NCBI RefSeq assembly: GCF_003254395.2
Contig: NC_037646.1
Coordinates: 1,178,001-1,242,000 of the forward strand
Direction: 5' to 3'
DNA from: Apis mellifera
Taxonomy: Eukaryota > Arthropoda > Insecta > Hymenoptera > Apidae
Length of the DNA stretch: 64,000 bases
Shown here: piece after piece, positions 37,465-49,590 of the stretch
Position numbering within the stretch: the first letter of the stretch is position 1
How the letters are laid out: each line of letters starts with the position of its first letter
The notes under the pieces: model-generated
What the model was told of the DNA's origin: nothing
Database searches by the model: none
What the model saw: only the letters and a program-made list of their open reading frames with translations
Translations under genes and position numbers: made by a program

Positions 37465-37779
37465 TCTGATTAAAACAAAACTAAATATATTATCACTGAT
37501 TTATATGTAATTAATTCATTTATAATTATGAAATAAATACTGATATTGCAATATCATTATTTTATATTATTATATTATTTTATATTATTTTATTTTATAT
37601 TAATTATATTATTTTATAAAATATTTTATTTAAAATCTTTTAAAAAAAATTCTGATTAAAACAAAACTAAATATATTATCACTGATTTATATGTAATTAA
37701 TTCATTTATAATTATGAAATAAATACTGATATTGCAATATCATTATTTTATATTATTATATTATTTTATATTATTTTAT
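37465..37779. repeat. Direct duplication of about 131 bp, 184 bp apart
   Basis: The segment from ATTCTGATTAAAACAAAACT to ATTATTTTATTT at 37465-37595 recurs at 37649-37779 with essentially no differences that I can see. The sequence after both copies, TTTAAAAT.TTTTAAAAAAAA, is also shared. The full unit is therefore about 184 bp in tandem, with a small deletion in the second copy. Near identity in fast-evolving AT-rich DNA points to a recent event. Confidence 0.85.
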
Positions 37780-38819
37780 TTAAAATTTTTTAAAAAAAAT
37801 TCTTTTTTTTTGTTATTATATAAACTATTTACAAATTATCTATTATTTACTTTCACAAACAATTGTTTATTTTATTAAATTGAATTACTTTCAATTGGTA
37901 ATTTTTTTCGTCTTTCTTATCTAAAAGTATTATGAAAAGTTTGATTATTGAAAAAATGAAAAAAATAAAATGATAGTAGAACTTAGAAATAAAAATGGGG
38001 AATAATGAATATTTTATTGTATTGTATAAATAATATTGTATATATATATAATAACATTCTTGTTAATATAATAAAAATATTATCATTATTTATTAATTAT
38101 ATTTTCTTCGTAGTTAGAATGCATTTTCGCGCTTTATTATATAATTCAATAAAAAAATTCGTTTTCCTTTTTTAAATGAAAAATTATATTAATTTCTTAT
38201 TATTTAAAAATATTAAATCTAATAATCTTTATTTTATTTGAAGTTTTTTTTTTGATAAAACTCTTGTTATTAGGAAGATTATTATGAATTATCGATTACC
38301 GTACAATTAATAACAAAAACAATTCTTATTATTAATATTTGTTATTTATAATCAAAACATTTTCCGTTATTATATTATTATATATTGTTATGTATAATGA
38401 TTAATAATTATATTTTTTACAGTTGATTGTAACAGTTTCTGATACTACAATATCAGAATACTAACACTAATTTGAAAACAAAAATCACAAGAATTTTCTC
38501 TGTTAAGAAAAATTATTATTAAAAACAGAAATTTTTTTTGAAATTTTTTTTGTAAATATATTATTTTTGCAATAACTAACGATAATTATTATTTTAAAAA
38601 AAAATACAATTGTAAAAAAAAAACAAAATAAGAGATAAAAATGACTATGTATCCCAATTATAATGCTCTAACTAATGAATTGCAAAAACATATTGATATC
38701 TAATGAAAATATTTTTTCTAACATTCTTTAAATTCGATAATATTAAGTTTTGATGATATTTATCAATAAAAAATAATTTATATTTATTAATTTTTAAACT
38801 TATCCATATTTTTTTTAAC

Positions 38820-38890
38820 AAATTCGAATTGTTTTGGTTCGGAAATAAAAAAAAATAGATTTTATTTCCGAACTAAAACAATTCGAATTT
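38820..38890. repeat. Near-perfect 31-bp-arm hairpin, 9-base loop
   Basis: The left arm AAATTCGAATTGTTTTGGTT+CGGAAATAAAA (38820-38850) is complementary to the right arm TTTTATTTCCGAACTAAAAC+AATTCGAATTT (38860-38890) at 30 of 31 positions. The single difference still allows a G-U pair in RNA. The loop is AAAAATAGA. Such a stem is far beyond what the AT-rich background gives. It could be a microRNA-like or hairpin-RNA precursor, or a tiny palindromic mobile element. No protein context helps to decide. Confidence 0.8.
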
Positions 38891-40237
38891 TGATTCATCA
38901 GTGAAAAAAACTTTTTACTATTCTTCTTTTAATCAATTAATATTATTGTTAAAAAAATTATAACTTCATCATAATTTTGGCAGAATTGATCATAAATCAT
39001 CTGAATTCAATTTAAAAAAATCTATATTTTGAATATAAAAGTATTGCTATGTAAGTATTATATATATATATATATATATAAAATACTTACATATATAATT
39101 ATAAATCATTTTTAATGAATTCGATATATTGTAAATAAGAATTAATGTATTGAACTTATTTAAATAAAAATTAATGTTTTAAATTTATTCAAATAGATTA
39201 TAATAATTATATTATTAATATATAGAATAAGATTATAATAATGAATTATGATTATTAAGAAATTAATAATCAATAATGATAGTATATTATGCCTCATGCC
39301 ACTCCAAAATATCATATTGTTCAACAAATTTTAATTTTTTTTTCTTTTTTTGTAATTTTCAATTTAGATATTTAAAGATCTTAATATGCTGAATATGAAT
39401 CTGTAAATCATTTTTTTCTAAAAATTATAATCTTCGAAAAAATCATTTTTAAAAAAGATTACAATTTTTTAACTTTAAAAATGTTTTGTACTTTTAATAA
39501 TATATTATTTAATAATTATTATATATTATTTAATTATTTAATAATTGTTTTTGATATAAAATGATTCTATCAATTCTCCGAATAAGATGATACAAATAAC
39601 TATTAAGTTATAAATATCTAAATACATTTAAGAAATAATATAAAATGATCAAAATTGAATGGAGATCGAATTCATTTTTGTTGATATTTTTCTATTTATT
39701 TTAAAAAATTTAATCATACTATGCGATAAAATAAATTTTTTTTTTTAGCATCAAGAAAACATATAAAATCATTTTTATTTTCATTATAGAAGCGAGATAA
39801 AACGCATGATGGCGTCACTCAATAATAGCAGTTGCTTTGTCATGATTTCTATCTTTGTCATATATAAATGGTATAACTACCATCAAATGTATTTTTTATT
39901 TATTTTTTTATTATATATCAATATGAAAAATCTAATTGTAAAATATATTACGCATAAGACAGTAAATAATTATTTAAAATATTAACTATATTAATAATAA
40001 ATATAACTATATTAATAATAAATATATTGATTTATGATTCAAAATATAGATTTTTTCAAAATATATTGCAAAATATAAATTATGATGTCGTAATTATATA
40101 TATATTATTTTTCATATCTCATTCTTATTTTTTGACTATTATTTTAAAGTACATTATGTTTTCAAATCTATTTTCATGAATGTATTGAAAATAACCAATC
40201 AAATTTAAATTTCTTTCTCTAACCAAGTTGTCATCTC

Positions 40238-40253
40238 TATCGATAACATCGAT
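40238..40253 (+). promoter_or_regulatory. DRE-like element (TATCGATA) upstream of the elongase gene
   Basis: TATCGATA at 40238-40245 is followed by a second ATCGAT at 40248-40253. TATCGATA is the insect DRE core-promoter motif of broadly expressed genes. It lies about 1.4 kb upstream of the elongase coding start, in a small GC-richer patch, and just before a good splice donor (40392). I infer the promoter of that gene here. Confidence 0.4.
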
Positions 40254-40259
40254 ATGTTG

Positions 40260-40391
40260 GGGAAAAATTCAAGAAAGCACGTTAATTGATTTTTCTCTTA
40301 AATTTTATTTTTTAATTTATAATCAATGTGTTTTTCAAATCATTGAGAATACGCTTCCTTATGCACTTAATAGATCTACATTTTAGAGTAG
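40260..40391 (+). other. Elovl6: Probable noncoding first exon of the elongase gene
   Basis: The 3' end is set by a strong donor, GAGTAG|GTGAGA, with the intron starting at 40392. The 5' end is only estimated from the DRE-like site. If it is spliced to the acceptor at 41625, it gives a 5' leader without coding capacity. This is inferred from signals only. Confidence 0.35.
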
Positions 40392-41625
40392 GTGAGATTA
40401 ATTATTACGAAATAAGAAAATAAATAATTGGTTAGATTAGTGTTAAAAAAAATCATAACTATTTTTCGAAATTAATCCTATTTTCTTATTATATAAATAA
40501 TAATATATAATAATATATATATAATTTTATATATTATATAATATATTTATTTATTATATAATTTTATGAAGAAATATAATGAGAAATGAATGAAGAAATA
40601 TAAATATGTATGAATATAATATAAGTATGATATAATATAATATATATAATATATATAATATAATATAATGAATATAATATAAGTATGAAGAAATATAAAT
40701 AATAGATAGTACAATGGAAAAAAATTTTCCATTTGATAAATTTGATGAATTATCACTCAAAATTTTTTATTCGGATAAAAAAAATAGAATATTTGTAGAG
40801 AATAAGAAAAAATAAAGTAATATTTTTTTAGATAATATAAAACATAGAAAAATATATAATAATTGAAATAATGATATATGGAATAAAAATAAATTTTATT
40901 ATATAAAAATTAATCAAAGTTGAACATTAAATATAAACCTCTTTTATACATATATTTTATATTTTATATTTATATATATATAAACCTAATTAATCATATG
41001 AATTTTATGAATTTTTTAGAATATTTTATATTAAATTTTTATATAAATATAAATTTTATTACATAAAATTATATATTATTATATTAGCTCAATAATTATT
41101 TATTTCTTCTATGAATATTTTATTTTTATTATATTTAATTATTATTAATTTCCTTAAAAGCAAATTAATTATTAAATCTAAATGTAATTATTTTGTTTAA
41201 ATAACAAAAAATTTTTTTAATTTTGAAATACTCATCAATATTATTACAATATATAATTATTTGTAAAATCATATTATTTAGGATTTTACATTATAATCTT
41301 TCAGATAACTAGAATTTTGAAAAGACATTGATGTTTGCTGTTGAGATGCAGAAAATAATTGATATAAAAAATAATACCTACAATATGCAATCTTTACGAT
41401 GCCCGATGCTTCATCTTCAAATTTTTTGTTATGAAACTTAAGGTCTAATACTTCTCGTATACATACATGAAATATGTAGTTAAATAATATTACAACATCT
41501 TAGAATGTTGATGTGATCAATTTAGAAGTTTTGTCTACGAGAGGTTATAGTATATGGAACTTAAATTTTTTATCTTTTAAATTTTTAAAAGAAATTCTCA
41601 ACAATTGTTTTTTTCTTTTTTCTAG
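40392..41625 (+). other. Probable 5' UTR intron of the elongase gene
   Basis: It runs from GTGAGA at 40392 to a good polypyrimidine tract and acceptor, TTTTTTTCTTTTTTCTAG, ending at 41625. Inside are AT repeats near 40490-40700. Open frames on the minus strand there (40547-40760) simply read through these repeats. Confidence 0.4.
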
Positions 41626-41702
41626 GTCAATTGGCAGCAGAGACGGAAAGAAGTGTCTTTTTTTTAACTTCAAATTAACCACAAAGAAAGAAATATATCA
41701 AG
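41626..41702 (+). other. Elovl6: 5' UTR part of the first coding exon of the elongase gene
   Basis: It begins right after the acceptor CTAG (41622-41625) with GTCAATTGGCAGCAGAGACG and runs to the ATG at 41703. It shows that at least one noncoding exon lies upstream. The context before the start codon is ATCAAG|ATG, acceptable for insects. Confidence 0.6.
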
Positions 41703-42913
41703 ATGAATAAATTATCTTATATGGAAGTGGTCACAGTACCTAATTATTCTTATGTATTTAATTTCGAAGAAAATTTCATTCATACAGAGACTAAAGTATG
41801 GATGACGAAGAATTGGACGAACTGTTTCTACTATTGTGGCATTTACATGATCCTAATTTTTGGTGGAAAACATTATATGTCAACTAGACCAAGGTTTGAA
41901 CTCAGGGGCGTACTTGCTTTATGGAACACATTGCTTGCATCGTTCTCCATTATTGGATTGACTAGAACATTACCAGAATTGGTCCATGTGTTAAAGCATT
42001 ATGGGTTTTACCATAGTGTTTGTATACCTAGGTAGGTAATTTCATTTTTATATTTTATACTTTAAAATATTTTTGAGTGAACATGATAAAACTTAAAATT
42101 TACTTATAATTAAGTATTAATGCAATTTTATCATTTGATATTTTTAAAATTATTATTTATATAAAGAGTAATTTTTTAACTATAATAATATTTATTTGAC
42201 AATTTGTATTTTATGAAACTAAAATTAATATTATATATGTAATAATTTTTTAAATTGATTCAATAGAATTGTTCTTTTGAATATATCATTTGCGGATTAT
42301 ATTCAAAAAATATAATAATAATTCTACAATAGTAATTGAAAAAGAAATAAATGCATAATTATTTTCTTGCAGCTTTATTGAACAAGACGTCGTGTCTGGT
42401 TTTTGGACATGGATGTTTGTTCTATCAAAACTTCCGGAGCTTGGTGATACAATCTTTATAGTATTACGAAAACAAGAATTAATTTTTCTACATTGGTATC
42501 ATCATATAACAGTTCTTCTTTACTCATGGTTCTCATATTCAGAGTACACAGCATCCGCGAGATGGTTCGTTGTAATGAACTTTTTTATTCATTCCATAAT
42601 GTATAGTTATTATGCTTTGAAAGCAATGCAATACAGACCACCAAAAATATGCGCTATGTTAATCACTGTACTACAGATAACACAAATGTTTATTGGTTGC
42701 ATTATAAATATTTCGGCTCACCAGTATCTGGAAAACCAGATTGAATGCCATATTTCACGTTTAAACGTTAAACTTAGTTTGCTTATGTACTTCAGCTATT
42801 TCATTCTCTTCTGTAGATTCTTCCAAAGATCTTATATTAACAAAGGTGGTAAATTCCAAAAGAAGGGCTTCACTAATGGAACAGTGGAATATGACAAGCT
42901 CAAGGCTAATTAA
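41703..42913 (+). CDS. Elovl6: ELOVL6-type very-long-chain fatty acid elongase (3-ketoacyl-CoA synthase), two coding exons
   Basis: Coding exons 41703-42031 and 42373-42913, joined across a Ser codon (AG|C), predict 289 aa. This ELO-family enzyme condenses malonyl-CoA with long-chain acyl-CoA (C12-C16 in the ELOVL6 subfamily; Baldspot is the fly relative) in the ER membrane. Visible family marks: KLPELGDT at 129-136, the histidine box HWYHH at 150-154 and NFFIHSIMYSYY at 179-190. Several hydrophobic segments fit the multi-pass topology (about 41-55, 70-88, 120s-140s and later). The end KLKAN has lysines at -5 and -3, an ER-retrieval type signal. The sequences FELRG.LALWN and SAVC-like HSVCIP also fit ELOVL6 rather than other ELOVL groups. 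The intron (341 bp) has GTAGGT and TTTTCTTGCAG. No defects seen; it is somewhat longer than the vertebrate protein (about 265 aa), mainly at the ends. Confidence 0.95.
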
Positions 42914-43182
42914 AGCACACTAAAATATTTTGGAAACTTTTTCTAAAAACGCATTCCAGTGGCATTTCTTGAAAACATTTTCTAAGAATCTTTTTAAAGT
43001 TATGGAGCTGTGTTTCAAGAAATATCCTTTGGAAATTTTTTTAGAAGTCTTTGTTAATTCAAAGTCGTAAAATTGGTTGTGGTAGAATGAAATCACAAGA
43101 TAGAATGGAAATTACTTAAATACAGCACATTGAATTTTATGATAATATTAAATGTTGCACACTGAATTTGGTAGTAATAGTA

Positions 43183-43188
43183 ATAAAT
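43183..43188 (+). promoter_or_regulatory. Candidate poly(A) signal of the elongase gene
   Basis: This is the first AATAAA after the stop codon, 270 bp downstream. It is followed within 15-30 bases by GTTGTTTAACGTGTTG, a GT-rich downstream element. Later AATAAA copies (for example near 43581) are alternatives. Confidence 0.4.
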
Positions 43189-44569
43189 TTCATAATAAGT
43201 TGTTTAACGTGTTGATAACGTTACATACGTTATCAACAAGTTAATAGGAAGCTTCTTAAAACTACTTTTTCTCTAGAAATGATTTCTAAAGAAATTTCTG
43301 AATTTTTTTTGTGATACTTCTTTATAAAGTTAATGTATCACAAAAATAATGGTAGAACGAGAATGGAGACGTAATATTTAAGAACTTAGAATATTGTATA
43401 AATATATTATTTAGTATTGAACTATTTACTAATAAAAAAAAATTAATTATAATGAAAAATTTATCAATATGCTTAATATATTTTTATTATCAATATGTTT
43501 GACATATTGTTGTGCATATGGAAATGTATAAATATGTTAAAATATGATAAAAATATATGTATAATGATTTGCTTACATAAAATAAAAATGATATTAAAAG
43601 TTTTTAAGTAAAATTAATACTATATATTATATAATCATACAAAAAAAAAGGGAACTAGAAAATTGTTTCCAAATCTCGTTCTACTAAAGTAAAAATGAAA
43701 AAAGAGGCAAAAAAAAAAATTGCTTTTAAAAAATCAGAAAATGTGAAAAAATTTCATTAGGCCTACCATCAAAATCAAGTCATTATATATTCTTTATAGA
43801 AAATAGTAAAAGAAAATAATAATCGGAAAATAAAATTGTAATCTAAATTCATGACTATTTGAAAAAAAAACAATAATAAAAAAAAGATAGGATTTATATT
43901 TACTATTTTTTGTTATTAGAAATAAAAAAACGGGCTGCTTGTTACTATTTTTTAATTTTCAGAGTGCAATCAACCTTGCAAAAACATTTATAAATTTATT
44001 ATACATTATTACAGATCAAGTTAAACAAATGTCACTTAAATTAAATTTATTTATTTAAATAGTTAATAAAAATTTATATTTAAATTTTTTATATTGTAAT
44101 ATATTAAATAAAACAAAAAAAAACATTAAAAATATATGACAGAGTTTTTTCAAATCAAACTAGTTCAATTTTTGTTAACATAAACAAAAAAAAGTTGTTG
44201 CTAATTAGATATAATTTAGATTAGATAATTAGATATAAATAAGAAACAAATCAAATAATAATTATAAAAAGAAAATTTGTTCAAATATTGAAAAAAATTT
44301 CCTTCATAAACTGTTAAATAGATATATTTATAAGGATGATTGTTCTCTGAAACATCAACTGACCGATTCTAGTCGTATGGTCAGGACGAGGAACGAAATT
44401 TGTTTACTGGAATGGAAATTAAAACACAACTCATTATTCATGATTCATATTATAAAATAACTATTCACGCCGCTGATCGACGCGCACTTTCATACAAAAT
44501 TTATTAAATGCCTTCCTTTCCAAATTTTCGACTGGATATATCTTTTTTTTTTTTCTAATTTTTTTTTCT

Positions 44570-44611
<42 letters not shown>

Positions 44612-45619
44612 TTTTCAACTTTCAACTCGCACAAATATCGCCAATAAAAATTTGAAAACTCACTCCGCCTAAATAATACAGTGATTGTTCATAAATTGTT
44701 TAATTTATTATCTAATTTAGAAACAATGATAAATATAGTTTTAAATGTTTATACAATTTTTTTAATAAGTATTTAATTCATACAAAACTATAATAATTAT
44801 TCCAGTTTGTGCATGTTATTTATTTTCTTCTACTTATTTAATTAAGAGTTTATTAATAATATCAAAGAGAAAAAATCAATTCAATGAAAGACAATATTTG
44901 ATTTAACAGAAAATATTGCTAAAATATTTTTATGCTCGAATCGAGTTTGAATAGTTCCACTTGTTTATTTATTTAATACAATAATATTAATACAATAACA
45001 ATTATACTGGTCGAACGGTGCGTGTTTCATTTGGTGGATAAAAAGAATTTAATTATTCTCATATTAGATATTTATATTATTTACAAACTAAGTTGTAAAA
45101 GGTATTTGCAATTTTATTTTCACTCAACAATGGAAATATATCTTTTAATTAAATTTTTATAGAATCAAATGTACATTATCACAAATTTTGTTTAAAAAAA
45201 ATAATTATAATGTCTTTTTATTTTTATTTAAAAAAAAAAGACAAACTTAACTTAATGTCATATATTTATTTGAATTTATTATACGCTTATTGATTTCATG
45301 ACTTCATTTTATTGATTGAAAACAATGATTGCAAGTACTTGTATATGAGAAGATTTTCCTAAATCTCGATTAAGCAACTGATCACTGCTCTTTTGTGTCG
45401 ATGCTATGTCATAATCAATTATTAATTAAGGAATTAGTTAATTGAATGCTGCTTTATACACCGATAATGGTGCAATAGAATTAAATATACAATTAATTTT
45501 TTCATAGATTTTTTCATAGAAGAATTAAAGAAAAACTAAAATTACAAAAAACAGAACGCCTCGAAATATTTATATAGATAATGTTACGATTAAGCGCTAC
45601 ATTTACTATGTCATTGAAA
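43189..45619. other. AT-rich intergenic DNA, no gene seen
   Basis: No coding frame or RNA gene recognised. A less AT-rich patch at 44340-44480 (GACCGATTCTAGTCGTATGG) is unexplained, and a 35-base T run lies at 44572-44606. Confidence 0.6.
44572..44606. repeat. Poly-T tract of 35 bases
   Basis: A single uninterrupted T run, preceded by shorter runs broken by CTAA. Its length is likely variable between individuals and assemblies. Confidence 0.9.
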
Positions 45620-45621
45620 TA

Positions 45622-45840
45622 CAGTCATCCTTGGACTTAAGTGCTAATTGGCTTTGAAGTAATCGGCCCGAAGTAAATTGGGTAATTATAATGCATATAT
45701 ATTGCAACATCTAATTATTTATATGCATATATAAACATATATATATATATATATATTAATATATGTTAACATTTTTTACTAATTAATAACGAGTGATTAT
45801 CGCGCTACTGATAAAAATGACTTAAGTCAGGGAATGACTG
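45622..45840. mobile_element. pogo/Tigger-like MITE, 219 bp, TA target duplication
   Basis: The left end CAGTCATCCTTGGACTTAAG is mirrored by the right end CTTAAGTCAGGGAATGACTG. Reverse-complemented, the ends agree at about 80% over 21 bases. TA flanks both sides (45620-45621 and 45841-45842). CAGT...CC-type ends with a TA duplication are typical of pogo/Tigger elements. The interior is a TA-rich filler with no coding capacity. It is therefore non-autonomous and depends on a transposase elsewhere. The end similarity to pogo-group elements is from general knowledge, not a search. Confidence 0.7.
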
Positions 45841-45842
45841 TA

Positions 45843-48687
45843 CTTGCTGCTGAATTATCGCTGTTAAATGGCGATAATTGTGTAACATTTTAGTGAAATT
45901 TTTTTAAAGAGAAACGAGTGATAGTTTTTTAGGAAATAAACCACAGAGAATAAACGCGTATAGAAATGTACAATGCTGTTCGATCAAATAAATAAACCGA
46001 GCTACGGTTTTGAAGCTTAAGATATGCGTTTCAAAGTGAAAGAATATTTGCAATGAAAAATGCAATGATTCGTTCAAAGATAGGAAAAACTCTATATCAA
46101 CAACGAAATATGAAATACAGAAAACAAAATAATAAAAAAGAATTTGCGTGTTTTATTGATATATATTATTTTGAAAGAATTATGTTAAAAGAATTTCAGT
46201 GAATAGTTATCTTCTGCGGTTGAGTTAGGATTAAAATCAATAGAAGAACAATAAAGAATCAATAATTTTTTTATTATTTAGTTTGATTTTTTTTTTTAAG
46301 TAGTATAATTTAATACGCATATACAAGAATAATAAATAAAATGGAAGCAACACATTAAAAAAGAAAGAAAAGAAAAGCTGTATGTTGTGTGTGTGTGAAA
46401 GAGGAATAAAATAAGCATGGAAAATTGTATAATTTCATAGTATAAAATTTCTTTTGTTATTATCTATGCTTTTTTCTTTATTATACATGAATATTGTACA
46501 TTAACAATAATAATAATAATTTATGACGGGAGGTATAAAAAAAAGTTTATTTTTAATTGTCGAAAGGTTAAATTAAATTTTAGACTTTCAAATTTCCTAT
46601 CCTATTTATTTCCCAATTATTATAATTCAAATAAAAGATAAATTACTAAATTTTCCGTTTAAATTTATTCAATTTTTTATTTTAAAATAATAATTAAAAA
46701 ATTATTAAACACTACAAAAAAATATATAGAATGTTCAAAATTTTTCCATATAAAATTTGCCATTATATTTTACAAAATAAATATTTTACAAATTAATATT
46801 AAAATATTATAATATTAAATATAATATTAAAATATTAATTATGTAACAAAAAATTCTTTAAAATACTTTATTAAAAAATTATAATAAAAATATAAATTAT
46901 AAGAATATGAAAATAACATATATATATATATATTATATATTTTATATTCTTAAACTTCAAAACTTTTTGCTATTTTCTTTTTATTCAAAATGAAACAAAA
47001 TAATTAAGATAGATAAATAATTTAATTTTATTGTAAAAATATTATGATAAATTTATTTTAATTAATTAAATTTCAAATCATTATATTAATTTATTAATTT
47101 TTATAAAAAATAAATATTTAATTTTTTTGTAATTTAAAAAAATTATTATTATTTTATATTGGCTAATTATGAACTTATTTAAAGAATTCTAAAAATTAAA
47201 TTTTGTTAAATTAATTTTTTTTTAACAATTAATTTAATGATTTAATTCTTAACAAAACAGAAAAAAAAATAATTTGGATTTAAAAAATTTCAAATTCTGG
47301 CAAAATTTCGGATTCCAGTTTTAAGAATTCAAAAATATCTGATAATCTATCTTTCAACCTTCTGACTTAATATAATAAATCGTTTGATGATACTTAAAAT
47401 TAATAATTTCAATTGTACATTTTATATATTACTTTATTATGTATATAATATTATGTATATAATATATAATATTATACATTAATATATTAATATATACAAT
47501 TTATATAATTATATCTAGAAGCTCACAATACTTTTGATTTACTACTCGTTATAATCTTAACAAAATATTCATAAATATATTGTTACATAAAATTTTAATC
47601 ATATTCTTATTCACAAAATATTGATAACGACTATTAAAAAAATTTTAAACATTATAATGCATTATAGCATATGTATATATTATAATATATTATATATATT
47701 AAAATTAATTTTTTTTTTAAATTTTACTTTTAAATCCAAAGTATATTTAATATCTAATACATTTTTTTTCTTAATAATGAATCTATTTGAAGAACATTGA
47801 AAATTAAATTATTTAAATGAATTAATTGATATTTTCATAATTTTTTTTATAAAGAAATAATTTTAATTTCTTAAGAATTATATCCAAAATTATTTGATTT
47901 CGATTATATTTATCTTAATTTTTTTAAATAGTTTTTTTTTTTATTAAAACAATTAATAAATCAATGATAAATCATTTGATGACATTTTTATCCTCTAAAA
48001 TTGTCATTTTATTTATTATTTAATATTAAGAAAATTAATTATAATTTGATTAATGATTTTGTAAAATATTTTGAATGCAAGATATTTTGAACCGTTATAA
48101 CAATTATTTCATTTATATTCTATACAGAATTTGTTGAATTAATTAAATGAAATTCATGTATTTTTTCAATTTGAAATTTTTTGTTTTTTTAAGATTTTAT
48201 GTTAAAATCTCAGAAAATACAAATAGACGATTGACTTCTTGTATGAAAATCTCTCGGAACATAAATGTTTTATTTTTATAATATTTTTATAATATTCATC
48301 AATAAACAATATTAATTTTTTTTACATAGCTATATTTCTGATTATAATCCATATTTCAAACGATATGATTTTTTATTAAAATTGATTTAAATCGCAAATG
48401 ACGAATAAAAAAAATTTAAATAATCATTCATTCGTTCATTTCATTAAAGATCAAAATGACAATAAAATAAAATATAAAAGAAACAATTAATATGCAGTTT
48501 GTGCACAATTGACACATTGAGATAATGCAGAAATATAAATTCAATTATTATATAATTTTTAAAATATTAATAAAAATTAACGACGAATATTTTGAACAAT
48601 TTTTTTGAATCTTTACATAATTTAATAATTAAAGTATAACTTTCATAATAAATTATTTAAAAAAATTATTAAATTTTTTATTTTATT
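45843..48687. other. AT-rich intergenic DNA, no gene seen
   Basis: A mildly GC-richer patch at 45850-46080 just outside the MITE has no readable frame. The rest is low-complexity A/T with TA repeats near 46920 and 47460-47700. Confidence 0.6.
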
Positions 48688-48889
48688 TTAACTCTGCGCT
48701 TCAACGGTGACTCTCGATTACCACTTGAGTTAATGCCATAACTCTAGCGATAACTCTCCGGCACCATTGGATTGATGCGACAACGGCAACAATATTTATG
48801 TTTGATTTTTTTAGAATATCACTCTATAAATAGATTCCTAAATTCTTTACGTATTATCTTATGAAGTGTAATATAATATAATATAATAT

Positions 48890-48927
<38 letters not shown>

Positions 48928-49590
48928 CATAATATAATATATTGTTAAATAGCTAGATTTTTTATCTCAAATTAGACTGTGATCGCGGGTCGGACGACAT
49001 TTTCGGCGTTAATCTGAGTTTGACAGTTGTGACAATAGAAATATTATTTTCAAAGTTTTTGAGTTTTGTAAGCATGAAATAAGTTAATGAAATTAGTTTA
49101 AGTGAAAATGAGTTTGATTTTTCGTTATTGATTTTCGATAATGATGAAATTACTTCTATTCGTAAAGAAATTAACGATAGAGAAAACAATGATGAACATG
49201 GAGATGAAATAATATAAAAAGGCGAAAAATAAGAATAATAAATAGTGAATGTGAAAGCAATAGTTGAAGTGAAGATATCGCAGAATAAGAAAGTTAGAAG
49301 GAAAAGTTATTGCTCTACTTGCCCTGATAAACTGAGAATGCATTTTCGTAATTGCTTCACAAAATATCGCACAAAATAACAATACTCTACAGATTTTAAT
49401 ATTCAATAATTTTTTTTTATATGTAAAGATATATAAAATATTAAAATATAAAAGTTTTATGCATTAATTTGTGTGTGAAATCATAAATTAACTATAAGAA
49501 ATTTCACCGAATACATCGAACACATCGAACGCGCGAGTTTGAAGTTGCCAATTCGACCGAACGAAAGAGGCCCGAAGTGTAAAGGATTAA
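48688..49590 (+). mobile_element. Internally deleted piggyBac-like element with TTAA ends
   Basis: The left end TTAACTCTGCGCTTCAACGG starts at 48688. The right end, reverse-complemented, is TTAATCCTTTACACTTCGGG (finishing at 49590). Both follow the piggyBac pattern of a TTAA target plus a CCYTTGC.CTTC-like terminus. Between them are the acidic N-terminal and Cys-rich C-terminal ends of a piggyBac transposase, with the whole catalytic middle missing. A TATATA/TACATA microsatellite lies inside at 48880-48940. At about 900 bp versus about 2.5 kb for an intact element, it is non-autonomous. The two ends match only moderately, so the copy is old. Confidence 0.7.
49074..49379 (+). pseudogene. piggyBac transposase remnant (N- and C-terminal ends only)
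   Basis: From ATG 49074, after an early stop at 49080, the frame reads VNEISLSENEFDFSLL then FDNDEITSIRKEINDREN and stops at 49217. An acidic low-complexity start like this is usual for piggyBac transposases. A second frame from 49242 ends with RRKSYCSTCPDKLRMHFRNC+FTKYRTK before TAA at 49377-49379. This is the C-terminal cysteine-rich module (C..C...C pattern ending F..YH) that binds the element ends. The DDD catalytic core between them is deleted. The C-terminal motif is the stronger evidence. Confidence 0.7.

Larger units (their letters stand above)
35674..40230. other. AT-rich intergenic DNA with a segmental duplication and a strong hairpin
   Basis: No gene seen. It contains a 131-bp direct duplication (37465-37595 and 37649-37779) and a long near-perfect hairpin (38820-38890), listed separately, plus a TA run near 39058. 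Confidence 0.6.

Noticed and set aside
40547..40760. Two overlapping minus-strand frames rich in Tyr and Ile
   Set aside because: Produced by TATAA/TATG-type repeats inside the probable leader intron of the elongase gene.
48962..49406. Minus-strand frames of 75 and 93 codons
   Set aside because: Antisense to the piggyBac-like transposase remnant, which has recognisable motifs on the plus strand.
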